From Ampullaceana balthica (taxonomy: Eukaryota > Mollusca > Gastropoda > Lymnaeidae): a stretch of DNA of 64,000 nucleotides. The DNA lies in NCBI GenBank assembly GCA_944989445.1, contig CALYLW010000732.1, forward strand, positions 310,001-374,000, read 5' to 3'. Position numbers and translations under genes: made by a program. Position 1 is the stretch's first letter. Every line of letters starts with the position of its first letter. This document shows, piece by piece, positions 1 to 12,400 of the stretch. The notes under the pieces are model-generated. The model saw only the letters and a program-made list of their open reading frames with translations, ran no database searches and was not told the DNA's origin.

Positions 1-844
1 AGATTTTTTCTATAAATCCCATGCGCATAACTCAAAATAAAAGTCTTGGAGAGTGACCCTCACTAGGGTCAGCCAATCACAGTTTATGGTTGGCAAGCTA
101 GGGTGGTGGGCAGGTAGATAACCGCAGTACGAATGTCTTGAGACCAACAATGCATCAGTGGTCCCCACTCCGATGTTCACTCGCGTTGTTTTGATTTCTT
201 CGTGCTGTAGTTTGTGTCCGTTCTTTCCCCCCTTTCTTTGTACTATCCATGAGCAAGTCTGCAGCGTATGCTATGCCCCGGGGCGTATCTAGTGTTTTAT
301 ATTTTGTCTTGGTATCATACAATTATAGCAACAGGGCATCTAGACTTAAGCTTTGCTCACAAGCATTGGCTTAACAATTACGTAAACTTTCAAATGGATC
401 GAGGACTTGTCTAGACACTAGGCAACACCAAACCAGTCCTCACAATTTGTACTCGTATCTCTTCATATATTTCCTACCACTGAAGCACTAATAGGTCTTC
501 TGAGTCTGGAGCCCTCCATGGCTTAGCATAGAAGTTCCAGGACTTAAGTATGACACTTTAATAAAAAGCAATCCCTTCATCCCTTATCTGTAAAATACAT
601 TATTGTGAGATAAATTATTTTGTTTCTTGTAGTAGCTCTTCAGTCTTGAGAAATAGCAAACTTTCCCCCCGTCCAACCCTTTAGAATGATGACATGAACT
701 CTACCAACAGAGGTTACACGCTGGCTAGACAACACAGTTGATGAAGCAATGCACTCTCAGGTCATGAGAAGACACCAAAGCACCCCTACTTCAATAGCTA
801 TGCTATACTGTACATCAAACTGATCACATGGTAAGGGAGCCTAC
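1..844. other. Transporter intron 3, no other gene seen
   Basis: AT-rich sequence downstream of the third transporter exon. I saw no further PiT exon and no repeat with clear ends. Confidence 0.6.
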
Positions 845-985
845 CTATAAGCCCCAGCTTGACCCAGCCCACTCCCCTGGATCCTCTGGCAACAAGGCTG
901 AAGCCGACTGTGGCCCCAACGATGCTGTGTGTGGCCGACACAGGAAGTCTGAAGAATGTAGCGAGAAACATCCAAATACAGGAAC
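845..985 (-). CDS. SLC20A: PiT/SLC20A cotransporter, third coding exon
   Basis: This 141-base exon starts after the polypyrimidine acceptor CCTTCTTTCAG and ends before GTAGG at 844. It reads [20 protein letters not shown], then [27 protein letters not shown]. The [12 protein letters not shown] motif is a hallmark of PiT transporters and lies in the substrate-binding repeat. The next expected segment (SWFVSPLLSG-like) was not found in 1-840, so the rest of the gene lies left of the window. Only about 145 residues of the usual 600 or more are present here. Confidence 0.92.
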   Translation of the reverse strand, partial: VPVFGCFSLHSSDFLCRPHTASLGPQSASALLPEDPGEWAGSSWGL

Positions 986-1486
986 CTGAAAGAAGGATCG
1001 AGAGGAGAGCTTGGAAAAAACTGATAATAATGCATGATGGCTAATATCTGAGCTTGAAAATAATTTTAAAAGTTCATAACTGTAATTTTTTCTAAATTAG
1101 TTCAAAATTTGATATTTTAATCAGAATGTTTAGACACATGATGAAATGTAAAAGTTTCTTTCATATAATAAATTTCTTTTTACAATGTATAAGGATCATT
1201 ACCAAACAAAAGCCTTATTTGTTACATGTGAGATAGAAATGTAATTAAGAAAGAATTCTAAGGAATCATAAAAGGACAAGCCTTTTTAACATAATTAATT
1301 AAGATCCTTATGCCATAGTATAATCCTCATAACCTTAGTTCATTTGATGTTAGGCAAGAAAATATGATGACAAACTGGGTGGTGGTTATCAATGAAATTT
1401 AATCAGTATATAACGGTATCAACTGACAAAAAATTTTAAAATAATAATAGTAGTTAAAGACATGAAACTATTTCTTAGGTACACAC

Positions 1487-1588
1487 CTGTTAGAGCTGAG
1501 AGATTTCCCATCAACAACAACTTCTCAGAGTTGTTGTAGGGCTCCACGTCTATGATCCCTTTCCTAATGGTGTCAGACACACGATACC
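1487..1588 (-). CDS. SLC20A: PiT/SLC20A cotransporter, second coding exon
   Basis: This 102-base exon is bounded by a TTTAG acceptor (1590-1589) and a GTGTGT donor (1486). It completes the split glycine codon of the preceding exon and reads GYRVSDTIRKGIIDVEPYNN, then SEKLLLMGNLSALTG. PiT proteins carry the same arrangement here: the extracellular VxDTIRKGIIDV loop, then the start of the next helix. It ends in phase 1 and joins the exon at 985 without a frame break. No stop or missing segment is visible, so this looks like a working gene. Confidence 0.93.
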
Positions 1589-1773
1589 CTAAACAGATAT
1601 AAAGTCATCTTAGTTGAATTGAAATACTTGCACTTAACGACCTCTTGTTATTTGGTGACACCACTTTCACATAATGACCCCATGCTATTTGGTGACATAC
1701 TTTTAGGTAAAAAATTAATTTAATGTGAGACGCCATGGCCTTTTTGAGTTTCAATACATAAGTACTGTATATT

Positions 1774-1979
1774 TACCGTAAATACGAGTATAAGTCGAGA
1801 TTTTTTTCAAAATTTCGAGGCCAAAATTAGGGGGTCGACTTATACATGCGCAACTCATTTTATAAACACCATGAGTTTATCCTAGCTATCTTGAAAAAAG
1901 GTAAAATTCCACTTTTCAAGTGAAAAATCAGGGAGTCGACTTATACTCGAGATCGACTTATACATGAGTATATACGGTA
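1774..1979. mobile_element. Short MITE with ACCGTA...TACGGT ends, in transporter intron 1
   Basis: The left end reads TACCGTAAATACGAGTATAAG and the right end carries the inverse, CTTATACATGAGTATATACGGTA. Internal GTCGACTTATA boxes are also inverted. Similar ACCGTAWATACTCGWGTATAAGTCG termini occur on short DNA transposons in many animals. It is about 206 bases long, with no coding capacity. Confidence 0.6.
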
Positions 1980-2154
1980 GTTGTTTCATCTGGACTGATA
2001 TTATATATCAAGTAAGACCAAGCAAGTACTTATTTAATATTTTATTATTAGCTTTTAATAACATTTACAGGTAATTTTCAGTGCTTTGTTACTGCAGACA
2101 TTTCAGCTGCATCTTTATTTACAGCAGTTTTCCTGGATCATCACTCAATGTCTG

Positions 2155-2350
2155 TAGTCTTTAAGTCTCCTAGTAAATGATCCTAATAGAAGTAACTGAT
2201 CACTTAATTATTGTCTTATATACGACTGTTTAGTTAATGAACTTAATGGATGTCACTGGTCAGTCAATGACCCTAATGTATGTCATTGGTCAAGTAAAGG
2301 CCCTTGTGGAACTCACTAATCAGATGATAACTTTAAACGGATGTGACGGG
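2155..2350. repeat. Degenerate minisatellite of about 37-40 bp
   Basis: About five diverged units of the form TAATGAACTTAATGGATGTC, ACTGGTCAGT. It lies directly 3' (minus strand) of the first transporter exon, within intron 1. Unit boundaries are blurred. Confidence 0.45.
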
Positions 2351-2403
2351 GTCAGTTAAGACCATGACCCACGAGACTGACCATACGCTGGTTCAAGACT
2401 CAC

Positions 2404-2596
2404 CTATCAAGACTGCTCCCAGAATTTCGAACACGGATGCCAGGAAACATGCCTTAATCAGAGTGATCACCCCTGATCCCACGGATGTTCCGAAAGTGTT
2501 TGCCACATCATTGGCACCGATGCCAAAGGCCAGCAGGAATGAAATGATGAAAGCAAGGATAACGACCCACAGCCAATCATCCGGAATGCCAGACAT
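2404..2596 (-). CDS. SLC20A: PiT/SLC20A sodium-phosphate cotransporter, first coding exon
   Basis: This exon encodes the N-terminus of a type III sodium-dependent phosphate transporter, a plasma-membrane protein that imports inorganic phosphate with sodium. Translation on the minus strand starts at the ATG at 2596-2594 and reads [20 protein letters not shown], then a glycine-rich segment with [16 protein letters not shown]. That segment is the conserved signature of the PiT family (PF01384). The first hydrophobic stretch is transmembrane helix 1. A TCTCTCTGATCAG acceptor lies 11 bases upstream of the ATG, so a 5' UTR exon probably lies farther right. The exon ends ATAG|GTGAG in phase 1, which fits the next exon. 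A slightly longer reading from a GTG at 2608 is not preferred. The plus-strand frame across this exon is its antisense shadow. Confidence 0.93.
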
Positions 2597-3484
2597 ACTG
2601 ACCCTCACTGATCAGAGAGACTACTGTGAGATAAATACTTGACCCTGCAAGACAAATTGAACGATTATTGTTTTAAAATTCAGTCTTAAGAAAAATATAT
2701 CATATATCACTAAAGCATGTTACTTAAAGAATGACCAGTGTTGCAGGTTTTACCACATGACAATATCCTTAAAGAAGTGTACCACATTAAAAAGGTGAGA
2801 TGCAGTATTAGTCTTGATTACTATTTAGTGTAAAAATAAAACATGCTAAGAAAATGGAGCTGGCAGCTCCTCTACCGAATGCTACCATGTCTTAGTGAGT
2901 ATGAAGTCAATAAAAATACTTTTTCCGGACTAATTTCCGCAAAATACTATTCTATGAAATGTCTCCAGAATAGAAAACTTTAAAAAAACAACAACAAATC
3001 AAAAACATTGTGTGTAGGACTGAGAATCGGTTTCAAATTTATGATCATCTGTAACAGAGAAGACCCAAACCTGGAAATAAAAATGTCATAGAATTTTATG
3101 AGGTAACTCACTGTTTGCTCACAGTACAGGTAGACTGTGATATTAATAACTGACCCGGCATGAGATATTGTTTCAAAATATTATTTTGGAAATACGGTCT
3201 TCAGTGCACGTTAGAGCATCGCTTTTAAGTGGTTCTGTAGTTGTTTTTGTTAGAACGAGTCATCAAATCAAAAAGTTAAAATAAGTCAGAAACGCCACCC
3301 GCATGTCGACAACAGATTTAACACGGTCCACGCTTGGGTTTAACATGAATGTGTTTAATTATTTATTTATTTAAAGTCATTAGTTAGCGGCAAGGCGGTG
3401 ATCCCTGTGTCTAATTTCGGTGTACAATAAGTCTGAGTTTGCCCACCTTGTGACAACAAAAACACACTGGGGCCTGTGTTAGAG

Positions 3485-3670
3485 CAGTTCTTCTCAAAGT
3501 GGTGGTCCGCGGACCGGTGCCGTCTTTGGGCCATCCGCTGCCGGTCCGCAGATGTTCTCAAAAAAAGGACAGCAGAAATTGTCAGTGCAGGGAAAATAGT
3601 GCACCGGTCCCTGGTGCAGTGAAAAAAAAATCCTGCCGGACCACCATATTAAAAAGTTTGAGAAGCACTG
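3485..3670. mobile_element. hAT-type MITE, 186 bp, perfect 8-bp target duplication
   Basis: The ends are CAGTTCTTCTCAAAGTGGTG and its imperfect inverse ending TTTGAGAAGCACTG. The 8-bp sequence TGTTAGAG occurs immediately on both sides (3477-3484 and 3671-3678). That size of duplication and the CAG...CTG termini are typical of the hAT superfamily. No transposase is encoded. Confidence 0.85.
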
Positions 3671-3905
3671 TGTTAGAGCATTTGACAATGTTGAATGTCA
3701 CCATTGCCCTCACCAGCATAGAAACGTGTTGTACCGACATGATATATTAAACCTCCCTGGTTTGTTGTTACCTACGTCTCCAAACTCGGGCTCCTTTAAG
3801 ACACTCGTTAAATGCTAATCAAAAAAAGAAATAACGCCGCGGTCTTATGAAGTCGGTGGGATATAGGTCAACTTGAGGACAGTTCACAGGCAGAGGTTTC
3901 TTCAT

Positions 3906-4525
3906 CAAAATTGACCCTTCAGTAAATTAACTTTGAACTAATAAATTAACCATCTGGACTGACACATCAGTAAGTTATTTTGACCTAATAAACCACACAT
4001 CAAAGCTGACCAGCAGTAAGTTCATTTTGACCTAATAAATTACACATCAAAACAGACAAGACAATAAGTTCATTTTGACCTAATAAACCACACATCAAAA
4101 CTGACCAGGCAGTAAGTTCATTTTGACCTAATAAACCACACATCAAAACTGACCAGGCAATAAGTTCATTTTAACCTAACAAACCACACATCAAAGCTGA
4201 CCAGCAGTAAGTTCATTTTGACCTAATAAATTACACATCAAAACAGACAAGACAATAAGTTCATTTTGACCTAATAAATTACACATCAAAACTGACCAGG
4301 CAATAAGTTCATTTTGACCTAATTAACCACACATCAAAGCTGGCCAGGCAGTAAGTTCATTTTGACCTAATAAACCACACATCAAAGCTGACCCAGAAAT
4401 AAGTTCATTTTGACCCCAACCTATGCCCAAACTCCAAACTAAACGTACTCTAGCACTAAGTTCATTATGCCCCGACCCATGCTCCAAAATAAGCTGACCC
4501 GGCCGTAAGTTCATTTTGACCCCGC
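3906..4525. repeat. 48-bp minisatellite, about 12 units
   Basis: The units contain CAGTAAGTTCATTTTGACCT, AATAAACCACACATCAAAAC and TGACCAGG. The central units are close to identical and both edges decay, especially after 4390. It lies upstream of the transporter start codon, between that gene and unique DNA. Confidence 0.85.
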
Positions 4526-5755
4526 AGTGGCCCGCCTGAGCTGATCAACTAGCATCGATTTATTCCCGCCAATCACTAGCCCCACGCATGTAGTCTAGAC
4601 TATCGAGTCTTACACTATCGACTTATTCCAAACGACCGACACCTGTGTTCTGTAGTAGAGTGAAACGCTTCAATCAATAATCGATCCATGGGGGGATCAG
4701 TCGGGCTGATTTCACAGAGTTCGGCATTTACCCCAAAAATAGGGACACGTCTAGACGGGCAGACGTAACTATTCGAACACCTCCTGCAGCACGGCACAAA
4801 AGTGAGTAGAGTGATGGCCACATAATATAGCGGCCTAACGGAAACGACGAGAACCAGCGTATTCCAGCACAACAGACGGAACAACGTGCATTGCGTTGGA
4901 CTTTTTAAAAAAAAAGGGGGGGGGGTTATATAACTGACCCGTGCAGAGAACAATTGAACCGAGCCATTACGATTTCCTTACGTCGAGGAAAACATCAGAG
5001 TCAACGATGGACCAGTGATCTCAAGATTTAAAAGAGGTGTGTTAGAGAAAGTGGGGAAAAGTATCAACGTGGATAATAATTCCAGGATGTACTGTTGGCT
5101 ATGAGATGCGGGATTTTGTGTGTGTGTGTGTTAAGTTTACTATTGCGAGGAGGGGTAGTGGTGTGGGGGGGGATTACATTCCCCCCCCTCCCCTCCTCTC
5201 CTGATACACGTTCATGATGATTCTTAACTACGCCGTAACTAACGCAATGTTTCTTGGGAATCAGCTGCTTCTGTGTCCATTCGTTATGAAACCAGTAACC
5301 AAAAAGAACGCATACAAGCGTTAACGGCGGTGATTCTGAGTAAATAAAACAAAAAGCAAACACTGGGGAGGGGGGGTGTTTTATGTCGTATAGTTTTATT
5401 AATCGATAACTGAATTTTGAGTTTGTTCATCCTTTAATTTTATCGTCGTCGGTGTTGGCTGAACTGATCCAATAGGCGTGTCCGTAAGTCTTGTTATTGG
5501 AACAACATGTATTTCTTTGCACCCTCCCTTGGCCGCTTGTCTACGTGTAAACCCCCCCCCCATACCCCACTTAAATGACCAAAGAAGTCGCTGTTTGTTC
5601 AGTTCGATAAGGCATGTAAATACCATGCTGTCGCGGCCATGTGAATGTGCCCCCGCTGATGGCCAGTCTGTTGTTGGTAACGAATTGCGTAGTTCCTGCT
5701 TCAACACATGGGACTGCTTCAAAACACTGAAGCCTAAAAAGTAAATGTTGAATAC
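4526..5755. other. No gene recognised; homopolymer G/C runs
   Basis: The sequence is less AT-rich than its neighbours, with poly-G or poly-C tracts at 4915-4925, 5166-5196 and 5551-5560 and a short TG tract near 5118. The frames across it show no family I recognise. It could contain distal promoter or 5' UTR of the leftward transporter gene, but nothing shows this directly. Confidence 0.4.
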
Positions 5756-5851
5756 GTGCCAAACAGTGGGGTCTGGTACGTGCGGCCGTGCCAAACAGTG
5801 GGGTCTGGTACGTGCGGCCGTGCCAAACAGTGGGGTCTGGTACGTGCGGCC
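5756..5851. repeat. 32-bp tandem repeat, three copies
   Basis: Three near-identical units begin at 5756, 5788 and 5820: GTGCCAAACAGTGGGGTCTG, GTACGTGCGGCC. Each junction carries a GCGGCCG sequence. Confidence 0.9.
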
Positions 5852-8800
5852 GCAGCACCACCCAAATATCTTAATCACTCTTCGGTCGCGGGTAGATAGT
5901 CCAGCGAGTGTGAACTCGACATGCCCTTCATCTCCTGCCAACAGGGGTCAGTGGCTAGCCTATAAAGTGAGCCTCAAATAAGAGACAGAGACACACACAC
6001 ACACACAAAAGACAGAGACACGTAAAGTGTATTCGATCGGCGGTTATGTGCGTGTGTGGGGGGTTGAAGAAGAAATCAAAGGCGCCGAATTGTCCCGAGT
6101 CAGTAAAGAATGTATATGTCTGTGTGTGACCAGGAGTGTAGATGGAGTTCATTGCCCCCCCTCCCTTTCCCCAACACTCTGTCCCTGAAATTCTTTCATC
6201 AATTCAATAAACGGATTCATGTTGGTGTATACCTGAATTGAGTTTTGCACCAACCGAACTCGATCGAGCAACTTAGAAATAATGTGGAATTTAAAAGGTG
6301 TATAAATAAAGTGACGGAACTGCTACTAAAGTCATGTTGTTAAGTAACACTTGTTTCAACTCTTATGATACAATTTAAACTCAATTTGTTTACACTACTT
6401 ACACTAATTTATTTTAGTTTTACATGTAAATGAATTTTCCAAGATGTCAGTACCTCCGCACCGGAGCTAAACGTCACCAATCCACATTAAACCATTCATC
6501 TTCGAGCTGACGGCGTTTTCCGTCCGCGAAACTCTTGATTGGTAGAAAATTATACGTCATTGCAGCATGAAGCATTGAATGGAAGTTTAGAAAGAGTAAT
6601 TTTATTGCAGAGGCAGTCATCTCGTGGTAAATTTTAAGGACATTTAAGGGGGAACTTTGTAATCACAGTGTTTTCGGGACCGGAATCCATGAAGATTGTA
6701 GAAACACTGCAAGTGATCTCGTGGTAAGACGTCTTTTAATCTCATTCTTCTGGTTTGACTTGGCCGAAAGAGCCCCCAAGGGACGGACGACACGACACAT
6801 ACAGTGAGAGAAGTGTTGTGTTGTATTGACCTTGGATGAGCGTGCTAGTTGGCTAGTATGAAACACGTGGTTTGTGAGGTGAACTGTAAGCGTCCTGGTC
6901 AAGGACTGGGAGAATAGCTGGCTATAAATGTATTACGGTTCAAGAGGCAACCGGGGTTGATTACATACGAGCTGCTTAGGTAGTTGATTGTACAGTTGAT
7001 CACAGTGAATTGTATATAGTATTTAAAGACAGTTGTTAACCAGACCACAGTGTGTTAAAGACTTGTCTCTTGACTAGCCATAAGTTCTATTACACATACC
7101 CCACTTAACTAATACTTTTTTCCTCCATCGTCATGGATGGAAGGGAGTGAGGATGTAGAGAAAGGGAAGTGATTGAAGGTGCTTTGTAGTGAGTGTGAAT
7201 AGTTCAAGGTTTAAAAGGGGAGAGAGAAGGAAATGGGGGGGGGGCTATGGCAACAATTGTAACCTTGTCCGCAGTCCCGTGCGCTGGCAACACACGCGAA
7301 GCCGCATCAACAGTTGAAACCAACTACTTATACCACACCATTGGATCATCCTACTACAATTAGGTTAGGTTAACAACGCACTTCTGCAGCCACCTATATC
7401 TGTAAGCCGGTAAACACGCCTGAATAATATTACACACGTGATCGACTTGATTGTGCTGTTGGAACCACACAAGGGAGCACTTGGGGGTATTCTACACATT
7501 ACGCAATTCGAGGACAAACATCGATTATGCCGAAAAGACATTTCTCAGAAAATTCGAATAATTTATTTAAATGAATATAAAATAAAGAGATATTAACAAT
7601 ATTTAACAAGTATTTCAGCAGATTGGTTCCTTTGCTCTCAGTTAATTAGAAGATGGCAACAGTAGGCTACACAAACAGTTTTGCCTACTAAAGAGGATTC
7701 GCTTATGTTTTTTTTTATAAATATATTTTTAAATAGTCAATGTAAAATACAGTACAGTAAAATAACTTATTTTTAAAGAAGAAACGTCCATGAGAGAATT
7801 CCTGGTAATTTTTTTTAAAAAAAATATTAAAGATAATAAGTCAGTCGTTCAAAAAATGATGATTACAGATGGCGCTCCATTTTAATTGCCACCCGTGCTT
7901 TATTGAAATTGAACTACATCTGCATTTATCTGCAGAAAATGGACTTTAGCTATAAGTTGTCAATGAACAATGGGTAGCAAACAGAGGCCATGTCAAATCA
8001 TCGATACAAATCACCAGGCCACAAATTGTCACTCACTTCTGGCTACCCCGCCCCCTCCCCCCAGTACCCCATTGGAGCAATGTGTTCCCCGCAAATCTCT
8101 GAGCCATTCAAATAAACACGCCAATCAAATGATAAGACGCTCAATTGTAGAGAGAAGTAAAACTGCAAGTTAAGTTTTAAGTGTGTGCAACTACCCTGTC
8201 CAATCTTCTCTTTCAAAGAAACGGGATCATTATAAGAAAAATAACGTCTGGATCATACATACAACTAGGCGCCAGAGGCGTCCAACCCACTCCGAATCCT
8301 GGAGATTTTTAGTTTATTGTCTCGCCTAAAGGATTGAACTGTCAATATGCAGCCCGTGAGAAATCCAGAAAACCTTTTAGCACTCATTTGGCTAAGATCA
8401 GAAACACATTTTTCATACATTATTCGATTGTCGCCCCCCTCCTTCGTTTATTCCGGGTAAACTGATTCCGTAACACACAACACGACGTGCGATTGAAGTG
8501 GAATGGTTTAAAAATAGACACATTCGTTGTACTAGATGTTATTTAGTTATATATTTAACGGCAGTTCTCAAAAATAGCCGTTTAGAAAACAGGGTCAGAT
8601 AATCAAATTACCGAGAGTGAAGATCACGGTTATACAGGCAGTGCTAAAAATAAAAAGGTACCCGAACGCATATTTAACACAACCTGAAAAGGCAGTAAGA
8701 CCAAAAATTACAGGTAGTAATATGACAAAAAAAGTATGTGTAAAAAGGTGCCGGAGCGCCGTAGTGACAGGAACGTTCTGCTAGAAAGAAAAAAAGCACT

Positions 8801-9276
8801 GGTTATACAGACGGATAATTAGATAGATGACCGGTAACAGATGGCAACAGTTGACACCATGTGAGCCATGTGTTGAGCAAAGAGAGCTGCTAGGCTCCGA
8901 GTCGTCACATGACTGAAGTACCGACATGACAGCGGACAGTCGCATTCTCCGAGACGACCAACAAAAGCCGGTCAGAGCGACTTAGCCATACAGTTGATTG
9001 TCTTAAATAAAGGATTGTAGAAAATCTTACGTAAACCAAACCAAGTAATTTGAACTATAAAAGTGGTCACTATACCACTCTAACTCTTAAGGAACGTGCA
9101 TGCTCAACAACAAGACAAGAGGGCAAAGTTCAAGTAACTAATTAACTGCCAGAATCAATAATAAACTGATAACTTGCAAACATCCTTAAAACCGTGTTAA
9201 TGGAATAAATAAACATAGATATATTTTAACTTTTCAGTAATGTAACTGGAGAATGATTAGGTTGTATACTGTAGGA
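5852..9276. other. Mostly unique intergenic DNA, no gene recognised
   Basis: Contains a short CA tract near 5993-6005, a CCAAT-box-like segment at 6530-6600 (described separately) and poly-G runs near 7236. Long AT-rich stretches follow. I could not support any coding exon here. Confidence 0.4.
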
Positions 9277-9469
9277 CAGTGATGGCGAACCTATGGCACG
9301 CAGAGCAACATCAGCCGGCACGCAACCAAAATTCTACTTTCGTAATTAATCAAACCAGCTAGGCCAAACCCCAATTGTCGGGTTTCAGTGGATAATTGTC
9401 ACTTTGCTATACATAAGTGGGTTTTGGTTGAATTTTGGGCATCGTCCCCAAAAGGACTCGCCACCACTC
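9277..9469. mobile_element. hAT-type MITE, 193 bp, perfect 8-bp target duplication
   Basis: The left end is CAGTGATGGCGAACCTATGG and the right end is CGCCACCACTC. CTGTAGGA flanks both sides (9269-9276 and 9470-9477). A second, inverted copy of the family lies at 55181-55363 and aligns along its whole length. Confidence 0.85.
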
Positions 9470-9939
9470 CTGTAGGACATGAGAGTATGTCAGAACACTG
9501 AATCAAATTATCGAACTGTGCTTACAAAGAGTACACAGTTCTCTATATTAGTCTTTAAGTGCATTGATAGTGGGCTCTTAAGACTTAAGATATAGAAGAA
9601 GAACATGCAAATGTTATTTATCTGTGCTAAATGAAGTTCTTAAAATACACATAAGTGCATTTGTTGCCAATGCTTGTCTTTAGTTTGGCGGAAATTTGAA
9701 TATGTATGCAATACAAGTTCAGCGATGAAAAGCTTTATTACAGTCATATATATTACGTTGAAAAAGTTAATGTTAAGATACTTATATAGCGTAGGGCCGT
9801 TTAAAACGTGCTCTTTATCTTTTGAATGTTATATTTTACAGACATTCCTTCTAAACAGAAAATTATTGCACTCTATGGTAATGGCAGCGAGGGATTAATA
9901 GCTTTCATTGTTTAGTTGGTCATTTCTAATGTCTTATCT

Positions 9940-10640
9940 ATATGGACGCTACTTCTATACAGAAGATTATTGCGTCCGCAGACCATGCCGGTCTATTGGC
10001 AAGTGACGCAACGTTCACAGGCCACGGCTATGAGGGTTCCACGCAATTCCCAAACGCCTTTTTAAATCCCTTATATCAATTCACGGCCGTCTCTGTTGTC
10101 ATCTCTCTCTATCTATCTTTCTCTCTCTGTCTTGGGCGGGCGGAAAAACAAAAGTAAAAAATGACCCACTTCCCATGATCCGATCGAACTGAAATTTGGC
10201 ACACGGACCCGTCTAACCTAACAATGCATCGTATCAAAATTTCAGATCGATCGAACGTACCGTAATTAAATTAATGCATTTTTAGTTTATCCTTATATAA
10301 CGTATGTAATTCAAATTCACGGTTTGTTATTGTTTTTTTCCACGTGAGTTTGAGTTGACGCTTAGACGTCGACCGTCGTGCCGACACCCCTCACGTCCCA
10401 TCCCCCGTTATTAAAGACAGGGGACATCACTCGGTGTCAGTCTGTAAATGTTTTTCGCGTTGGAACATAATCAATACTTTTAGTTCTGTCTCATATATAA
10501 GGGAATTATAGTCAAAAACTTTGTTATTACGGGTCATTTTTATTTTATTGTCCCTTGACTTCACGGATATTCGATCCCGTGACCGTCGCCACACCAGCCG
10601 AGCGCGCATGCCACTCGACCACGGTGCTCCGTTAATAGTA
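9940..10640 (-). mobile_element. tRNA-derived SINE (family S1), split by a family R copy
   Basis: The 3' part (9940-10060) matches the complete SINE at 24841-25116. The tRNA-like head is at 10545-10640 and reads, on the minus strand, GTGGTCGAGTGGCATGCG followed by GGGATCGAATATC, which correspond to RNA polymerase III boxes A and B. A family R element fills the middle. The central part of the SINE is missing, so either the insertion came with a deletion or two SINE pieces are adjacent. Confidence 0.6.
10064..10507 (+). mobile_element. Family R repeat copy
   Basis: Begins AAATCCCTTATATCAATTC and ends CATATATAAGGGAATT. Internal landmarks in order are a short CT-rich tract, CGGAAAAACAAAAGTAAAAA, ACCGTAATTAAATTAATG and TCAATACTTTTAGTTCTGTC. 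These landmarks recur in eight other places in the window. No coding capacity. Confidence 0.75.
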
Positions 10641-12400
10641 TAGCTGTAATCTCACCCCCGCCCCCAACCCCCCCCCCAAAAAACAACACACACACACACA
10701 CTACGCCATTAATTAGAGCCGGTCTGTGCGAAAATCATTTTGAGAAGCCACGAGCTTATCTACAGCGTGCACAAGGTGATGTCATCTAATACGTGAACAA
10801 GATAGGTTGTGAAGTGTTGAGGGAAGTCTTCATTTAGGGTCAGAGGGGTGGTGCTCTGAGGCAGAGTTCGGGTTCGGAAGACCGTGCCAGGGGAGATTTT
10901 AAAAAAAACAAAACTGAAAACATTTATTTCCCTTTCAGATCACTCTTTGGTGACGATGCACTGTGTGAAATACAGAATGTCCCTTTGTATCGACGACGTG
11001 GTGGCGTTCATGAATTTTTGATAATTACTAGCGTGCGAAGTCGAGTGCGGAGGTAATGGTCCACCAAGCCGGCATTATGGACAATAGCGGGCACTCGTGT
11101 CTTTATATTAAGTATTAAGAAACGGAATTTTCGAGAAAAGGCATATATTTTAAACCTATTTATTTGAGAAAAGTGGAGTGGGCGGAGCAATGTACGCGCC
11201 AGATGACCAAGCACTACATTACTGCAGTCATGAAAATTGATGAATGTGGTTAAGAAAAAAAAATCGACTGACGGATTGAATTTGCCATTGACTTTGACCG
11301 TAAAATTGCAACACTGTTACAGTCACTGTATGAATGATTGCAATAATTGTATCTTGATTTGTTATTCTAAATACTAAAAAAGTAATTTTTAAAAGACCAA
11401 AGGCTGAGGAAAGTACGCATACTCATGATAAAATCAACAACCATTTGGTCTAAATGGCTGAATAATGAATTTTGTTTTTAATTGATGATCATAATTCATA
11501 TTATATTATTATCAAAAAATTATATCATTCAAATTTCATGCTTCATAGTATAGCCAACTTCTGACATCGGAAAGCGTGACATTACGAAAAACCCGTACTA
11601 ATATATAAACTAATACCACTGTATACTAATACTACAGACAGTCTACTGTAAAGTTTCCCTTTTCGGAAACAGCCTTATAATAGACGAGACACATTATCCC
11701 AACCATGCCCACATTATATTAAATTCCTATTCTCATTTATTCTTCGAAGCAAGCGAACTGCGCAGCCAATCAACATCCGCGTCACTGATGCTTCACTCAT
11801 GCTGACACACAACTGGTTGGATTACCGCCAAAACGCAAAATCAGCATCACACTCACGGCTAATAAATTATAAAATGCCTTTTAATTTTGAGCAGATTTAA
11901 TAATATTCTGAGCAATATTTATTAAAACATGACAGATTTCATTCCCTTAAATCTATATAATATACTATATTATACAAAACACGATCAAGTAATTAATCTA
12001 AAATTTGCTTCTTAATTACAACTAATTCTTCAAATAATTAAGTTCTTATATGGTTATAGACTTATTATATATATAGGCATAAGTATATAGTATATTAATC
12101 ATTACAAAATGTGTCAACGTCCATCCCTAGTACTGTTCACTGTTGTCTTGTTACATGATTACATTGTCAGTCTTTGTTTAGTACCGTCGGGCGGCTTCCC
12201 TGGTTAGAAAAGCTGAAAATATATTTAGTTTATATATTTTTAGGCCTTTACTTGTAATTTATACACAGTCCAACATTTAAAATCGCGAGGGAATTTCCCG
12301 AAATAATGTAATTTCATCTTACCGTTTTCCCAAAATAGATCCACACATCAACCACACAAGAAATAAACAACACACAACACGTGCGGAATACATTCATTGA
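10641..12400. other. AT-rich intergenic DNA, no gene recognised
   Basis: Poly-C and a CA tract occur at 10655-10702. The rest is AT-rich with no exon I could support. Confidence 0.4.

Noticed and set aside
2343..2642. Plus-strand 99-codon frame
   Set aside because: Antisense shadow of the first phosphate-transporter exon, whose minus-strand reading has the family signature and splice sites.
5399..5941. 180-codon minus-strand frame
   Set aside because: Part of it comes from the 32-bp tandem repeat, the rest shows no domain, and there are no supporting splice signals.
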